In this document: in pieces, positions 33,759 through 44,772 of the stretch
Layout of the letters: each line of letters opens with the position of its first letter
Position numbering within the stretch: the stretch's first letter is position 1
NCBI GenBank assembly: GCA_032622095.1
Contig: CP136068.1
Coordinates: 135,975,989 to 136,039,988, forward strand
Length of the DNA stretch: 64,000 nt
Direction: 5' to 3'
From: Siphonodentalium dalli
Lineage: Eukaryota; Mollusca; Scaphopoda; Gadilida; Siphonodentaliidae
Notes under the pieces: model-generated
Told to the model about the DNA's origin: nothing
What the model saw: the letters and a program-made list of their open reading frames with translations, nothing else
Databases searched by the model: none
Made by a program: the position numbers and the translations under genes

Positions 33759-33816
33759 GTGTGACGTCTGATTATTAGGCTATTAGCACAGTATTCAGTT
33801 GTACAAAGCCAATGGT

Positions 33817-34210
33817 GTACCCTGCTGGACAAAACAAGTGTCCATTGGTACCCGCGGTGTATTTGCCGTTCGGCCGCGGTGTCAGAGTTTGTAACTGCAG
33901 TTGAGCACCGCGGCCGAGCGGCAAGTACACCGCGGGCCGAACGACAAGTACACATGTACACCATGACCGAAAAGCAACTACAAAACGGGGCCCGAATGGC
34001 ATGTACACCGTGGTTAGATTTCTGGTTTGTATTGTCTTTTTTCAGTTCAATGAATGTACACTGCGGCAACTACACCATGGCCGAATGGCAAATACACCGC
34101 GGCCCAACTGTAGTTAGCCGGTGGAGCCGCGGTGTAGTTGCATTTCGGCCGCGGTGGCAATGCTATCCGCACAGTGGTTAAGTGGACACTTGTTTTGCCC
34201 AGCAGGGTAC
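33817..34210. mobile_element. GC-rich TIR element with internal CCGCGG-type repeats
   Basis: Left GTACCCTGCTGGACAAAACA and right TGTTTTGCCCAGCAGGGTAC are inverted ends, extended by AGTGTCC/GGACACT. Inside, a ~20-bp motif close to GGCCGAACGGCAAGTACACC recurs about eight times in both orientations. It is much more GC-rich than its surroundings. The several ORFs across it are artefacts of the repeat. Confidence 0.85.
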
Positions 34211-34300
34211 ATGACTACATGTACATGTACAAGCATTGTAAACTTTATAATAGCTTGAATACACTGAATACTAGTACAGTGTACATCTACATGTATATAC

Positions 34301-35413
34301 TTAATCAGAATTTTCGATATCAGAATTTTCGATATCAGAACATTCAACAGCGTTAACTTCTATTACATGTATGTGCATTTTAGAGTGTGTCTCGAAATCA
34401 TCAGCATTTGCAAATGATTCCTTGCAAATTTCACAGAGTAGATCCACATCCTCATCGGATTCACAGGGATGCTTCTCTGAGGTATGTCGTGCCAATTCCT
34501 TGCGATTACTGAACCATTTCCCACATTTATCACACAGTTTACTCCAATTACGTCCAACATTAAACGCACAATTCCTGTGAAATTTCTGGTGTTTTTCAAG
34601 AGCATCAAGATTTTTGAACAGTCGCTTGCACCGCTTACATTCATGAGGATTCTCAAAAGTATGAAGCTTCTTATGATTTCCGAAAGCTCCCCGATTACCG
34701 AATGTTTTGCCGCAATCTTTGCATTCATAAGGACGTTCTCCAGAATGAATTCTTCGATGAGTTTTCAAGCCGTCGGACCGAGCAAATGACTTCCCGCAAT
34801 CTTCACATTTAAAGAGTGGAATCTCTGAATGAATTTTTTTGTGTGTTGTTAGGTATTCCTGTTCAACAAATGCTTTGTCGCACATGTCACACTTGTGGAT
34901 CGGCAGTCCTGTGTGCGTTCTTGTATGTCTTGCCAAACTGTACGAAGAACTGTATGATTTTTGACAAAAGGTACAGATGTAAGTGACATCATCGGGCCTC
35001 CCACCTGCGTGTGACATTTTGTGTTTCTTAAGATGTGCTGATTGGTTGAAAGATTTGCCGCACTCTCGACACCAGAATGGACGTTCTCCTGTATGGATGC
35101 GCGAGTGCCGTCTCAAATCACTGCTAAGCTTGAACACTTTCCCACATTCCGAACAAGCCTGTGGGGAATTTACTGCTCGTCTACGTTTTTTAGTCTTTTC
35201 AAGGTTGCTCTTTTGCTCAGTTGCGACAGAGTTTGGATCCGTTGGCGTTAGATCTATTTCAATAATATTTTCATTGTGTTGCTCATCCTCGGATTCTTCC
35301 GGCTCCGGAGAAACAGAAAGAAGATGATGATCAGAATAAAGCAGTTTGTTTATCATGATAATACTCAGAGCTTGAGTTGGGTCAGTATCGGAAATATCTT
35401 CTCGAGACGCCAT
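34301..35413 (-). CDS. C2H2 zinc-finger protein, nine fingers
   Basis: Probable nuclear DNA-binding regulator of 370 residues, single exon. I place the start at the ATG at 35411-35413 (TGTAACATGGC, good context); the frame runs nine codons further up but without an ATG. The N-terminal ~90 residues are acidic with an SPEPEESEDEQ stretch and a basic KKRRRA patch that could be a nuclear signal. Nine fingers follow. Early ones have canonical TGERP or SGERP linkers (RIHTGERPFWC, RIHSGERPYEC); the seventh to ninth are spaced irregularly and the eighth is CDKCGKWFSNRKELARHTSEKH. All C2H2 ligands are present. The C-terminus ends in a duplicated IENSD encoded by a 15-bp direct repeat. No KRAB, BTB or SCAN domain. 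No specific orthologue recognised. Confidence 0.92.
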   Translation of the reverse strand: MASREDISDTDPTQALSIIMINKLLYSDHHLLSVSPEPEESEDEQHNENIIEIDLTPTDPNSVATEQKSNLEKTKKRRRAVNSPQACSECGKVFKLSSDLRRHSRIHTGERPFWCRECGKSFNQSAHLKKHKMSHAGGRPDDVTYICTFCQKSYSSSYSLARHTRTHTGLPIHKCDMCDKAFVEQEYLTTHKKIHSEIPLFKCEDCGKSFARSDGLKTHRRIHSGERPYECKDCGKTFGNRGAFGNHKKLHTFENPHECKRCKRLFKNLDALEKHQKFHRNCAFNVGRNWSKLCDKCGKWFSNRKELARHTSEKHPCESDEDVDLLCEICKESFANADDFETHSKMHIHVIEVNAVECSDIENSDIENSD

Positions 35414-35731
35414 GTTACAAAGGCCACACACACTAAACAAATATTTAAAAAATGGAGATATTTATATGTTCCAATGTACCAAACAAGAGTCTACCATTTG
35501 CACAAATAAGCGCGAATAAATATTTGGTTCGTTGCAATAGCCACCTTTGTTGGACGTTCTATATATCTATATATTGATACTGGTCGACCCCCATATGGGT
35601 GTTATCACCAGGCGCAGTCAGTGCAAGTTAGTGAGAAATAGAGTTGATAGTGTGACAAGTTTGTCAGTTAAAAGAATATACATGTACAGATAAAAGCATG
35701 TTAAAAACAAAGGTTGCTGTTGGGTCACGGT
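35414..35731. other. 5' side of the minus-strand zinc-finger gene
   Basis: Presumed promoter/5' UTR. No clear TATA box at a fitting distance. An imperfect hairpin CGACCCCCATATGGGTGTTA lies near 35585. Confidence 0.35.
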
Positions 35732-35890
35732 TCATGGTTGAAGCTGATATGCACTCCTCCTGAACTGATCAGGGTCAGAGAGCTTAATCAGATCAGACGG
35801 GAGTTGATTCCAGAGTAGGCCTATAGTTGTGCTTGGTATGGGAAGAATGATCGAGTGTCTAAATTCTAAAATAATTGGTAAAATAATTTG
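35732..35890 (-). mobile_element. Possible LINE RT C-terminal remnant
   Basis: The minus frame has IGLLWNQLPSDLIKLSDPDQF, which resembles the last residues of many LINE ORF2 proteins (xxxWNxLPxxxxxxxxxxxF). Only this tail is recognisable, with no RT core around it. Confidence 0.4.
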
Positions 35891-36024
35891 GCCCAGTGTG
35901 AATTCGACGATAAGTGTCAGCGTTGCTATATCTGCTATGTCTGAGTGGTTTCTGAAGGTAATCTGGGATAGTATATACACATTATCGGTACAGTGAAGTG
36001 ATATGGGCTGCAGTATCAAGCCGA
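35891..36024. other. Short intergenic stretch, no gene seen
   Basis: Nothing supported. Confidence 0.3.
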
Positions 36025-36101
36025 GTTGACGATGTCAGATCGCCGTATCAAAAGAGCTGCCGCAGGCAGCGAGTTTGATGCGGCGATCTGACATCGTCAA
36101 C
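36025..36101. repeat. 77-bp hairpin
   Basis: GTTGACGATGTCAGATCGCC ... GGCGATCTGACATCGTCAAC, exact in the outer ~20 bp. An inner GCTGCCGCAGGCAGC hairpin forms the loop. Confidence 0.9.
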
Positions 36102-36816
36102 GAGAACGCGTAATAATACGAAACAAATCTTTCATAATAACTCGAATAGATCCGTTTACGCTTCAAACGAACAGACCTGATAAATAGTTCCCAACTTCCG
36201 GTGACCTAATTTAGCGGGATACTGATAATGAATTCCACGAAAAGGCGCCATGGATACCGATAATGGGTATTTGCATCATTGTCATGTCATCGGGGAATGT
36301 TGTTGCTTCTTCTGTATTTCATTATTACAATCCAATGAATATATTTTGGAATGGTCATTGCCCTCACTATACAATCTCTTAAACACCAGATATTGTGTGA
36401 CTGGGGATCAATGATGCGCGCATGCGCAGTCAACGCATATTTTCATGTTTTGCCAAATAAGGTCAAATGAACCAAAATATCATTTTCAAGCAGCTCAATG
36501 GTGTTAATAGTGGGGCATGTGTGGAAATGTTATTTTTGTCACATTTCCCATATCACAATCTGCCTCAATTACCATAGTATCCCCTTTTTGCACATATATT
36601 TTAGTAAAATGACGGTTTAACCCCTACCAACAACCCGTTTCTAAGGTAAAAACAGTCGCATAGCAACCGTTGCCATGGAAAGTATTTTCGTGATTGCCCC
36701 ATATCTGAAAATAATACGTGGGACCTAATATACAAATGTGCCAAGTTTTATGCTTTTATGACAATGTCCGCATTTGTTCCACAAAAAACTATAGGCCTAC
36801 CTAAAAAAATCGCACG
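36102..36816. other. Intergenic, no gene seen
   Basis: No coding signal. Confidence 0.4.
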
Positions 36817-37222
36817 GTGATTCCGTCACGCCCGTTGTGTGATTCCGTCACGGCGAACAAACCGAGTTAACTAGTAATATACACATAAGTGTGTGACAAT
36901 GCGGCTTTTTTCTGCAAGTATAATGTATCTACTTTACTAATTGGGAACTTTTTCCAGGTCAGCTTGGCTGAATGAGCAGGGTTCTTCAATAGTTCGGACC
37001 TACCCTCATATTGATGGCACTTTTTTGGTGATTCCGTCACGGACACAATTTGACCCAGAGTGAGATGATACTTAAATACACATATAGTTGTATATAATCA
37101 AACAACTTTGTATAGTATGTACAATGTTTTTTTTATTTTAAGCGGTACCCTACTGGTCATAATTTTAGATTTTATAGGCCACAGAAAAGTGAAATTCCGT
37201 AAAATTTGGTGATTCCGTCACG
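36817..37222 (+). repeat. Four exact copies of GTGATTCCGTCACG
   Basis: The 14-mer occurs at 36817, 36839, 37028 and 37209, all in the same orientation. The flanks differ between copies, except that three are preceded by a G and two by TTTGGTG-like bases. The core is a partial palindrome (GTGA ... TCAC). It is not part of a recognised repeat family here. Confidence 0.9.
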
Positions 37223-37439
37223 CTGGAATTCATGTGATACGGAATTCAAAGGATACCGATACGGATTCATAGAATACCGATACGGCTCACGACCAGACAA
37301 GCGTTTTCCGACTGCTCGGAATTTATCCCCCAAAATAGTGGTATTTGTAAGGGATAGTGGTAGTTATATAATAAATAGTATCTACTTGGTTATGGACTAT
37401 TTTACCGAAGAGGGATAATTTTGAGACGGTTCTAATTCT

Positions 37440-39010
37440 GTCCTCAAGGGGTTTCAGTTTTAATTCTTCCCTCATTTTTGACAAACTCCTGTGGGAGGAC
37501 ACCTTCCCTCAAGAGCTTTTGAATAAGATTGGTAAGAAGGGGGGCAATTTCGTACCGGAGTTGTTTCAGAATGATTGGTTTAATATTGTCTGGTCCAGCT
37601 GCTTTGTTTATTTTAAGATTTGATAGAAGTTTAAGGATTCCTTCCTCTGAGACCTCTATGTTTTCCATGGTGGGATATCCAAAGTTGTTGGTGGTCACAA
37701 AGGTTTTACTGAAATAGTCCCTGATGGAGGCTAGAGAGAATTGTGACAGAGTCAGAGGGTGAGAAGACTGACTGAAATTGATTATTTAGGGTATTTGCTT
37801 TGTCTCTATTGTTTGTTTGTATTGTACTTGCTGGGTCTTTTATGGATCCAACGCTGCTTTGGGACTGTTTGATATTCTTAATAAATGAGAATAGACTGTT
37901 AGTGATTGGTTCAGTAGTTGTTCTTTTGAGAGTTGTCACGTGTATTTTCATTGGCAACTTCAAGGATGGTGCTGATGTGTTTATCATATGCCAGTTTAAT
38001 TTCCTTCTTAGCTAGATGTTTCATGGCCCTGTGCTTTTAATTAATTACTGAGCTGACTGGCCTTTTCATCTGTTGGTATAGGTGGTCCTTCCTTTTGATA
38101 ATGCGCTTGATACGTTTGTTAATCCAAGGAAGAGGTGTTTTGGTTTTAATGTTTTTCTTAGCGACAAATTTTGAGGTACCTATTTCAATGTGATGTTTGA
38201 ACTGGGTCCATATTTCCTCTACTGATATCTTGGAGCAAAAGCTGGTGGCAAAGTTAGTTCGGATGTATTCCCTGAAGCTCTCCCAGTCTGCTTTGGAGTA
38301 TATATATACTGTTCTAGGTGATGCTTTGGTGATTGATGGTTTCAGATTTGCTGTTATGCATACAATATCATGGTCGGATACTCCTGAGTTTATATTGATT
38401 GTTTGTATGTGTGAGGGATCTGATGTTAAGACCAGGTCTAGAGTGTGTTTTGTCTCTGGTTTACCCTCTGACTACTTGTGTTAGTGTGAAATAGTCAAGT
38501 AGGTGGATAAATTCATCATAGAGCTTTAGGTTGGGACACTTGCTTCTTATTTTGGGTATATTTTCCTTGTCCCAATCGAGATTAGGGAAGTTGAAGTCCC
38601 CGGCTACCCAAATGTGGCCGTTTAATTTAGAAATTGATTCTAGATCAAGGTTCAATGCATCTATGCTATATTTGTCACTTTCTTCAGGGCGGTAGAAAGC
38701 TCCAAGATAAAGTGCCTTACATGAGTGAAGTTTGATTTTCACCCATAACTGTTCGCTTTCCTGTGGTATGTTGGATGCAAAACCCTCCTCCCTTTACTTT
38801 GAGTCTGTCCTTTCTAAATATTGGCAGACTGTGGCAGGGTTTCACCATCAGCGATGTGTGGCTTCAACCATGTTTCGGTGCCAACTATTATGTCAGGAGA
38901 CTCAGTTTCAAGAATGGCTTGGATCTCTTTTATTCATGATGGAACAGAAATTTATGTTCATAAGTTTAAGTCTTGTTGTTTTAGGATTCATGTTCCATGA
39001 CTTTTTTGAC
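37440..39010 (-). mobile_element. LINE remnant: endonuclease and N-terminal RT, 3'-truncated
   Basis: On the minus strand. From about 39010 the endonuclease begins (frame-broken; ESPDIIVGTETWLKPH-like at about 38880). It continues at 38742-38461 with LGAFYRP and WVAGDFNFPNLDWD, the apurinic-type endonuclease motifs. After a linker, RT begins at about 37987-37444 with INKAAGPDNIKPIILK and REGVLPQEFVK. The CR1/Jockey-like order is clear. It breaks off before the RT palm (no YxDD) at about 37450. Several frameshifts and stops: not functional. Losing the 3' side is unusual, as LINE insertion normally loses the 5' side, so a later deletion or rearrangement is likely. Confidence 0.85.
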
Positions 39011-39970
39011 GGGGTGGGGAGTCTACACTAAACTAAATAACAACTAAACACATGTTTGAGCAGATAGCCAGCGTCTTTATTCGCAGAAGTTGACACCAGA
39101 TGGGCACACCAAAAACCGCTGGATGTACAACACATACAACATCCATTACAAATTAATACGTGTGAGAATCTCATTTCAATAGTATATTCACATATTGTAA
39201 TTCCGATAATTATATTGTAATAATTAACATGTCATTCCATGCACACGAATCCTACACAAATCTCCAGCAGTTTCCGGTTAGAATTCCTGCGATAAACCAG
39301 AGATAAAACCACATTTTGTGGGGAAAACTCTGGAAACATTGTATGCTGCGTGCCCAGTGAACATAATATTTATGTTGGCATATATATGTAACATGTCACA
39401 TTCGAAACGTATGTTTATGTATTTATGTTGGCATATATATGTAACATGTCACATTCGAAACGTATGTTTATGTGCGTGTACGAGACATTTCAGTCCGCTT
39501 CGCGATTATATATAATGTTTCATTAATTAATGTGTTATACATCTGTATTTATTAAATCTTCTTCGATGTGTAATTATTAATTTGTACAATTATATTGCCA
39601 TAGTTGTGCTCATGTAACTAGTAACTATACTCATATAAATTATTTATACTCAGATATGTGGAATTTAAGTTGTCACTCCTAGCGAAAAACTGGCTAAAGT
39701 GACCCAACTTTATTATGCGCTAACGAAATTACTCACTCACTCAGTGAACTCCAATTATCGTTAGCCAATTACCTACTGATACTCTATACAACTCAGTTGT
39801 ATTCACACGTTACGCTACAGACAATAGTTTTGGGCTAATCTACGAAACGCTCAAAACATGTATTCCATGTTAGTTGGCGGCTTGTTTATAATTGATTGGC
39901 TAGCTTCGTTTCCCGACTGGGTGTCCGGATCAAGTTGTGAGAGGACAGAGTGACCATTGGGAGGTTCAAA
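39011..39970. other. Sequence splitting the LINE; no gene seen
   Basis: Separates the PHD-finger piece from the endonuclease piece of what looks like one LINE. No homology recognised. Contains a 53-bp tandem duplication. Probably an insertion or decayed LINE linker. Confidence 0.4.
39368..39473 (+). repeat. Exact 53-bp tandem duplication
   Basis: ATTTATGTTGGCATATATAT ... CGTATGTTTATGT occurs twice head to tail without mismatch. Confidence 0.95.
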
Positions 39971-40231
39971 TTAATTTGAAAGAACTGATGAGTTTGACAG
40001 ATTTATCTCATCACAAAGAGTACATTTCCAAGAAAATGACTTATTCATTTGTTCCAGTACTGTGTATGTTTCGTTGTTCATGTTTTGACATTGTGCATGG
40101 AGCCATTGTAGGCTTCCATCACACTCTAGTCCTTGGTGATCGTCCAGGACAGTCATGTTACAGTTCCCGCAGGGGAATTCTGGTGGTGAATTTGGACTGA
40201 CTGCGGTTCTCAGGCCCAGAATTTGTCTCAA
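39971..40231 (-). pseudogene. PHD-finger segment of a LINE ORF
   Basis: The minus frame reads a C4HC3-type PHD finger: CGNC, then ECDGSLQWLHAQC, then WKCTLC. PHD fingers of this form are common at the N-terminal side of LINE proteins in invertebrates. It is in the same orientation as, and upstream of, the endonuclease/RT piece at 37440-39010, so it is best read as the 5' part of the same decayed LINE and not a host gene. Confidence 0.7.
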
Positions 40232-41181
40232 TGTCCGAGGAAAATGAGTTCAAAAGAAGTGCCAAGTACAGTAGTCAACGGTGCCTCAACTTTGGTTTTT
40301 GAAATTTGTTGCTCAGAGAACCTCTCTTCAAAACATTTAGCAAGGCTGCACAATTATTCATTTTCTGTGCCATTAGTTTCCCAAAGAGCACATACTTGGA
40401 TGCTTTTTTCGGGTTTGGTTGAGGCCAGAAGGCCTAAACTTACTTGAAAAAGCAGAAAACAACCGGAAAACATGACCTCGTTGTGTTGTCAAATCTTCAC
40501 TTCCGGTTTGACAGCGCTTACCATAAGGTCAAGGACATGTGATTTGAATGAATGAAATCGAAGAAAGTTTGATTTCTTCGAAGATCTGAGCAATTATTTT
40601 CCTATTTTGGTAGGGAATTTTGCTTAGATAAAGATACACAACCACAGCTGGTAAATTTCTCCGATCCCAACGATACAACCTGGGACAATGATTAACAACC
40701 CGAGGGATTCATTAAAGGCCCGAGACGAAGTCGAGGGCCGTTAATGGCCCGAGGGCTGTTAATCATTTCTGGAGGGCCGTTAATAAACCTAGCGCCCGAC
40801 AATATCATGTTATTACTATTATTACCACTCTCTGAAATGAAACCCAACTAGAACATAGATGAGTGAGTAAGCAGCAATATGTCAACTGAAATCATAACTC
40901 TTTTAACAATTCAAACCATGTGTTGTCAGTTTGTTGTCAAACAAATTGTCACGTGACTAATTAATATTATTTACCACGAAAATAGGGCCACATCTAAGGA
41001 AAATTCAGTCAGGAATCTAATTTATTCCATTTGTTAGATAACACTTACTCACCTTGAATGTGTTGTTGGTCTGTTATTACATCTACTACAGTAAAATATC
41101 AGTTTTATTCGTAATAATATACTATAATCTTGTTTTAACAGAAATTAGGTTGCTTTCGATTAGATTCCTAGCAAATCGCAA
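40232..41181. other. Intergenic, probably LINE 5' remnant at its left
   Basis: 40232-40470 may continue the decayed LINE. About 40720-40790 holds short repeats of GGCCCGAG/GGGCCGTTAAT in mixed orientation. No gene. Confidence 0.4.
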
Positions 41182-41305
41182 CCCGGAAGCGGGCCATCAA
41201 ATATCGTTAACACAAAACTTCCGATTTGATGCCGAGCATTATGGCCGGAAACGGGCCATTAATATCGTTAACGCATAACTTCCGTTTGATGCCGGGCGTT
41301 ATGGC
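41182..41305 (+). repeat. Diverged 62-bp tandem duplication
   Basis: CGGGCCATCAAATATCGTTA at 41190 and CGGGCCATTAATATCGTTAA at 41252, each followed by CTTCCG-TTTGATGCCG-GC. Confidence 0.85.
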
Positions 41306-41978
41306 TGTTTACCGTTCGTGTAAAATACTGTTAATCTACTAGAGAACGCCCTCTAAAGTGGTAATAATGTGTTATACCTCATATAATAGTGCAGTGACCA
41401 AACGCCAAAATTGGTCGGGTAGCCCTACCCACGGTAGATCAAGTTGAAATCTATTTGTTTTAAAGACAAAATATATATGGTTCACGAAAATGACTGTAAA
41501 AAGTAACGGAATCACAAGTGGCTATGATCAAATCGACGATGAATGATATACCCACCAGTGAGTTGTTACCGAGCCCTGTCCTGCCATTTGGAGCCGGAAA
41601 AATTATTTTTTGCTGAAAAAGCGCTCTTTGTCATGAAAATATATATTGACTGTGTAGGACCGAACTATGTGCTTTTTTCTATAAACAACAGATGGCAAGC
41701 TATTTAATCCATATGGCGCAGTAGTTATCTGGCAATCACATGTAAACAGAATTTGACATAAATTTTGAACGGTTTGCGCTCAGCAACAAACACGTTTTTA
41801 GCATAAAATTACATAATTTGGTAGAAAATTACATAATTTTCTAGACTATCATATATTATGTAAAACCGTGCCCGTAGACAACACTAACTTTGTTTAAGGT
41901 GTACTCAGGCCCCCGGACGCCCAGTTATAAACAATAACAACAACAACACATTTTATTTAAAATATCTAATTTTATATG

Positions 41979-41980
<2 letters not shown>
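41306..41980. other. Intergenic, no gene seen
   Basis: No supported feature. Confidence 0.4.

Positions 41981-42043
<63 letters not shown>
41981..42043. repeat. AT microsatellite
   Basis: Uninterrupted (AT)n of about 63 bp. Confidence 0.98.
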
Positions 42044-42046
<3 letters not shown>

Positions 42047-42059
42047 GTGGATCAATTTA

Positions 42060-42900
42060 TAAAAGGACATCTGCATACTTTTGGACCAGAATTGTTCATT
42101 TGAACCACATATATAGCAAGCATCAATAAAAAGCGAACCAAAGATATAGAATAGGACTAAGTCTTATCAAAAGAACCTTCAATCATATGGACGAAGCAAT
42201 GTTCACAATATTCTACAAATCATTTATTGGTATATATGGATAAGTAATATCGAATCCAAATACAGGAAAGAACAAATCGAAATTGAAAGCGTACAAAGTA
42301 GAGCTACTAAAATTATTAAAAATTATAACAACGAAAGGACCAAGTTCCATGCATAGTTCAGTCCCCTACGCAGGACTTACCGCTGCCCACACCTAAACGT
42401 AATGTGAAGAAATGTCGCATTTATTTATTTGAGATTTTTGTAGGTTTACAATTCACTCTGCATTATTCTCAGAAACTGAACTGCCCATATTCATTTGAAA
42501 ATGATCAAGATCAAGCCAGAATGAATTGTAACTGTCAAAACCTTCAATAAAAAATACACGTGCCGACCGCGTTCGGACATCGCGTAGCGAAGGGACTGAA
42601 CTCTGTTTTGCAGCTTGCGAAAGAATTCCGGGATTTAGAATACGAAGACATAATTAAAGAACAAGGACTAGCAACGCTATTTTATCGCAGAGAACGAGCA
42701 GATGAATAAGGACCATCAATATCAGAACATCTCAGAGGATATGAGCAGAATAAAGAAAACTGAAAAAACACCAAACATTCACAAAATGTATTTAGCTTTG
42801 TCACCAGAACAGTAAACATATGTAACACACTGGATGGCCTGACGGTGATGACTAGATACGTAAACAGATTCAAACCCGTCTTAAACGATGATTGACGAGA
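42060..42900 (+). mobile_element. Decayed LINE RT C-terminal region
   Basis: Plus-strand conceptual translation in changing frames gives the C-terminal signature of CR1/L2-like ORF2. One block near 42286-42430 reads roughly VQSRATKIIKNY ... LPTPKRNVKKCRIYLFEI. A second near 42655-42895 reads KEQGLATLFYRRERADE, then NVFSFVTRTVNICNTLDG and VNRFKPVLNDD. Many stops, no core RT. The two blocks may come from one or two insertions. Confidence 0.65.
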
Positions 42901-43294
42901 CAATAAGATTACTTTTCTTCAAATTCAAATGAGTTTTTAAGCGATTTGCTTTCAATCGCAAATGTACATAGATTCCTGCATGTCAACATAAAACCTCTAC
43001 TTGTTAGAGTATTAAAAAAAAATGAATTTCCAATAACCACTTTGATCAGAATCATTCGAAGAGGATTTGGACGGTTTGTAAATTGATGCCACTATTAAAT
43101 TGTCAGTCTAAAAAAATATTAGAATTTTTTTTGCGCCTATAGTAAATTATGAATAAATCTGGCCAATTGTTCATCTGCGCCGGCATCGCCTATTGTTGTT
43201 GCCACCGAGTGTCGAATATGTACACTGAAAATCTTGTTGAGTAAGATCTCTACGTTGATTAAAAAGTTATAGGAATAACAAATTTATTTCAACA

Positions 43295-43405
43295 CTGTGC
43301 CCCCGTGTGGGCCCGGGTAGAGCAGGCCCACCGCCCCACTGCGCGAGGGGTAAGATTCCCCCAACGTGGCACCCCATTTGCCGTGGGTGCATCCATATCA
43401 GTGAG
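43295..43405 (+). repeat. GC-rich segment, possible tRNA-type SINE head
   Basis: A GC-rich island in AT-rich DNA. GGGTAGAGCAGG (about 43315) and GGTAAGATTCC (about 43349) resemble RNA polymerase III A and B boxes at tRNA-like spacing. No cloverleaf could be drawn with confidence. Confidence 0.3.
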
Positions 43406-43689
43406 GTGAGGTGTGGTTTATGAATCCTGTAGATACTATTACTAGGGCGGTCGTATCACGTGCGACATCGACCTGCGGAAACGGCTTAGCTCATGGTCCT
43501 CTTTGGTCCTACATCTTATCAAGACAGGTGGTTGAGTTGACCAGGCTTCACCAATCGGCTAGTCACGCCTCTTCAGTCTCAGATTACATTTCTGCCAACT
43601 GTTGTATTTTGTTTCTGGTGTCTAGTTGTGTGTTCTGTTTCTCATGTATGTTGTGCCTTTCATGTCATGTCTGTTTGCATTTCGTCATC

Positions 43690-43900
43690 ATGAATGTTCC
43701 AACTGTCAAGGTTCACATGCTGCAATGGATCGTTCATGTCCTATTTGGGACTATGAATTCAAGATTCAACGACGTAAAGCTGAGAAGCATCTGTCATATA
43801 TATGCTAAGAAAAAGGTTGGACCTCGGCCATCCATTCCACAGGTTACATACTCGACAATCGTGTCTACAAAAATTGTATTGATGCCAGCACTCAGACACA
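43690..43900 (+). pseudogene. LINE ORF1 (gag-like) zinc-knuckle remnant
   Basis: One frame (to 43808) reads CSNCQGSHAAMDRSCPIWDYE followed by basic residues, the CxNCxGxHxxxxxxCP knuckle typical of I/Jockey-type LINE ORF1. After a frameshift the neighbouring frame continues as KKKVGPRPSIPQVTYSTIV, the segment that normally follows. Not a functional gene. Confidence 0.7.
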
Positions 43901-44294
43901 GAGTCAAACTAAACTCGTCAGTATATCACTGGAAATACAAATGGAGGAGAATGATATTATTCCTGTTCCAGACCATGTAGCGTAGTTAATGATCACAGTC
44001 TCCGCCGTTGAGACAGATCCTCAGAAACAATATATCCAAGTTGATCCTATTGTTCCAAAAATCTCCAAAATCTGTCAAATCATTTGACTCTAGGAAACAG
44101 AGGTTAATCTTTGCGTTTTCAAAGTTTGATACTATACTTCGATAGCAAATGTTTAACTTGGAGGGACGGAGACACAATGTATGTTGTGAGGAACGAGGCT
44201 GGCTCTTGGGCGAGGGATCACCTACTGACTCAACCACCCGATTGTCAACTTGATGAATTGATTAAGATTCACGCCAGATTCAACTTATAGTATA
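43901..44294. other. Intergenic, no gene seen
   Basis: No supported feature. Confidence 0.4.
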
Positions 44295-44772
44295 CATATG
44301 TGACCCGCCATATCAAATCCAGTCGGAAGTCGGGATTTTTTTTACCTTTTTACCCTGTGCCAATGCATTCTCTTATATATGCGAGTCGACCATAGGGGTC
44401 GCCTCGCATATATAAGAGAATGCATTGGCCAAACAATTTTTTACAATTTTAATAATTTTTTCTTGTATTCTTTAACAATTTTATAATTTCACCCATACAG
44501 AGCCCCAGACAAACATGAACAGACGACACTCTTCTATATGCTTCTATATATGTGTGGGGCTCCCTGCAGGGTAATGGATGTTTTTTATTTTATGTCCTAA
44601 AAATTGTAAGAAACATTTATTTAAAAAACATGATAAAAAATTGTTAGGCCAATGCATTCTCTTATATATGCGAGGCGACATATGGTCGACTCGCATATAT
44701 AAGAGAATGCATTGGCACAGGGTAAAAAAAATCCCGACTTCCGAATGGATTTGATATGGCGGGTCACATATG
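44295..44772. mobile_element. MITE with CATATGTGACCCGCC ends carrying the hairpin module
   Basis: Left CATATGTGACCCGCCATATC and right GATATGGCGGGTCACATATG are exact inverted ends; pairing runs ~50 bp through TCGGAAGTCGGGATTTTTTT. Just inside both ends is the CCCTGTGCCAATGCATTCTC hairpin, as at 45432 and 62036. The central ~200 bp is unlike the other two. Confidence 0.9.

Noticed and set aside
33704-34356. Several overlapping ORFs of 70-121 codons at 33.7-34.3 kb
   Set aside because: They fall in the GC-rich TIR element and the palindrome; stop codons are rare there because of base composition. No domain.
35732-36019. 95-codon minus ORF as an independent small gene
   Set aside because: Its tail matches the usual C-terminal pattern of LINE ORF2 and it has no good start; better read as a possible LINE remnant.
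39971-40231. Reading the PHD finger as a host chromatin gene
   Set aside because: Same strand and correct order with a LINE endonuclease and RT close by; PHD fingers of this type are known in LINE proteins.
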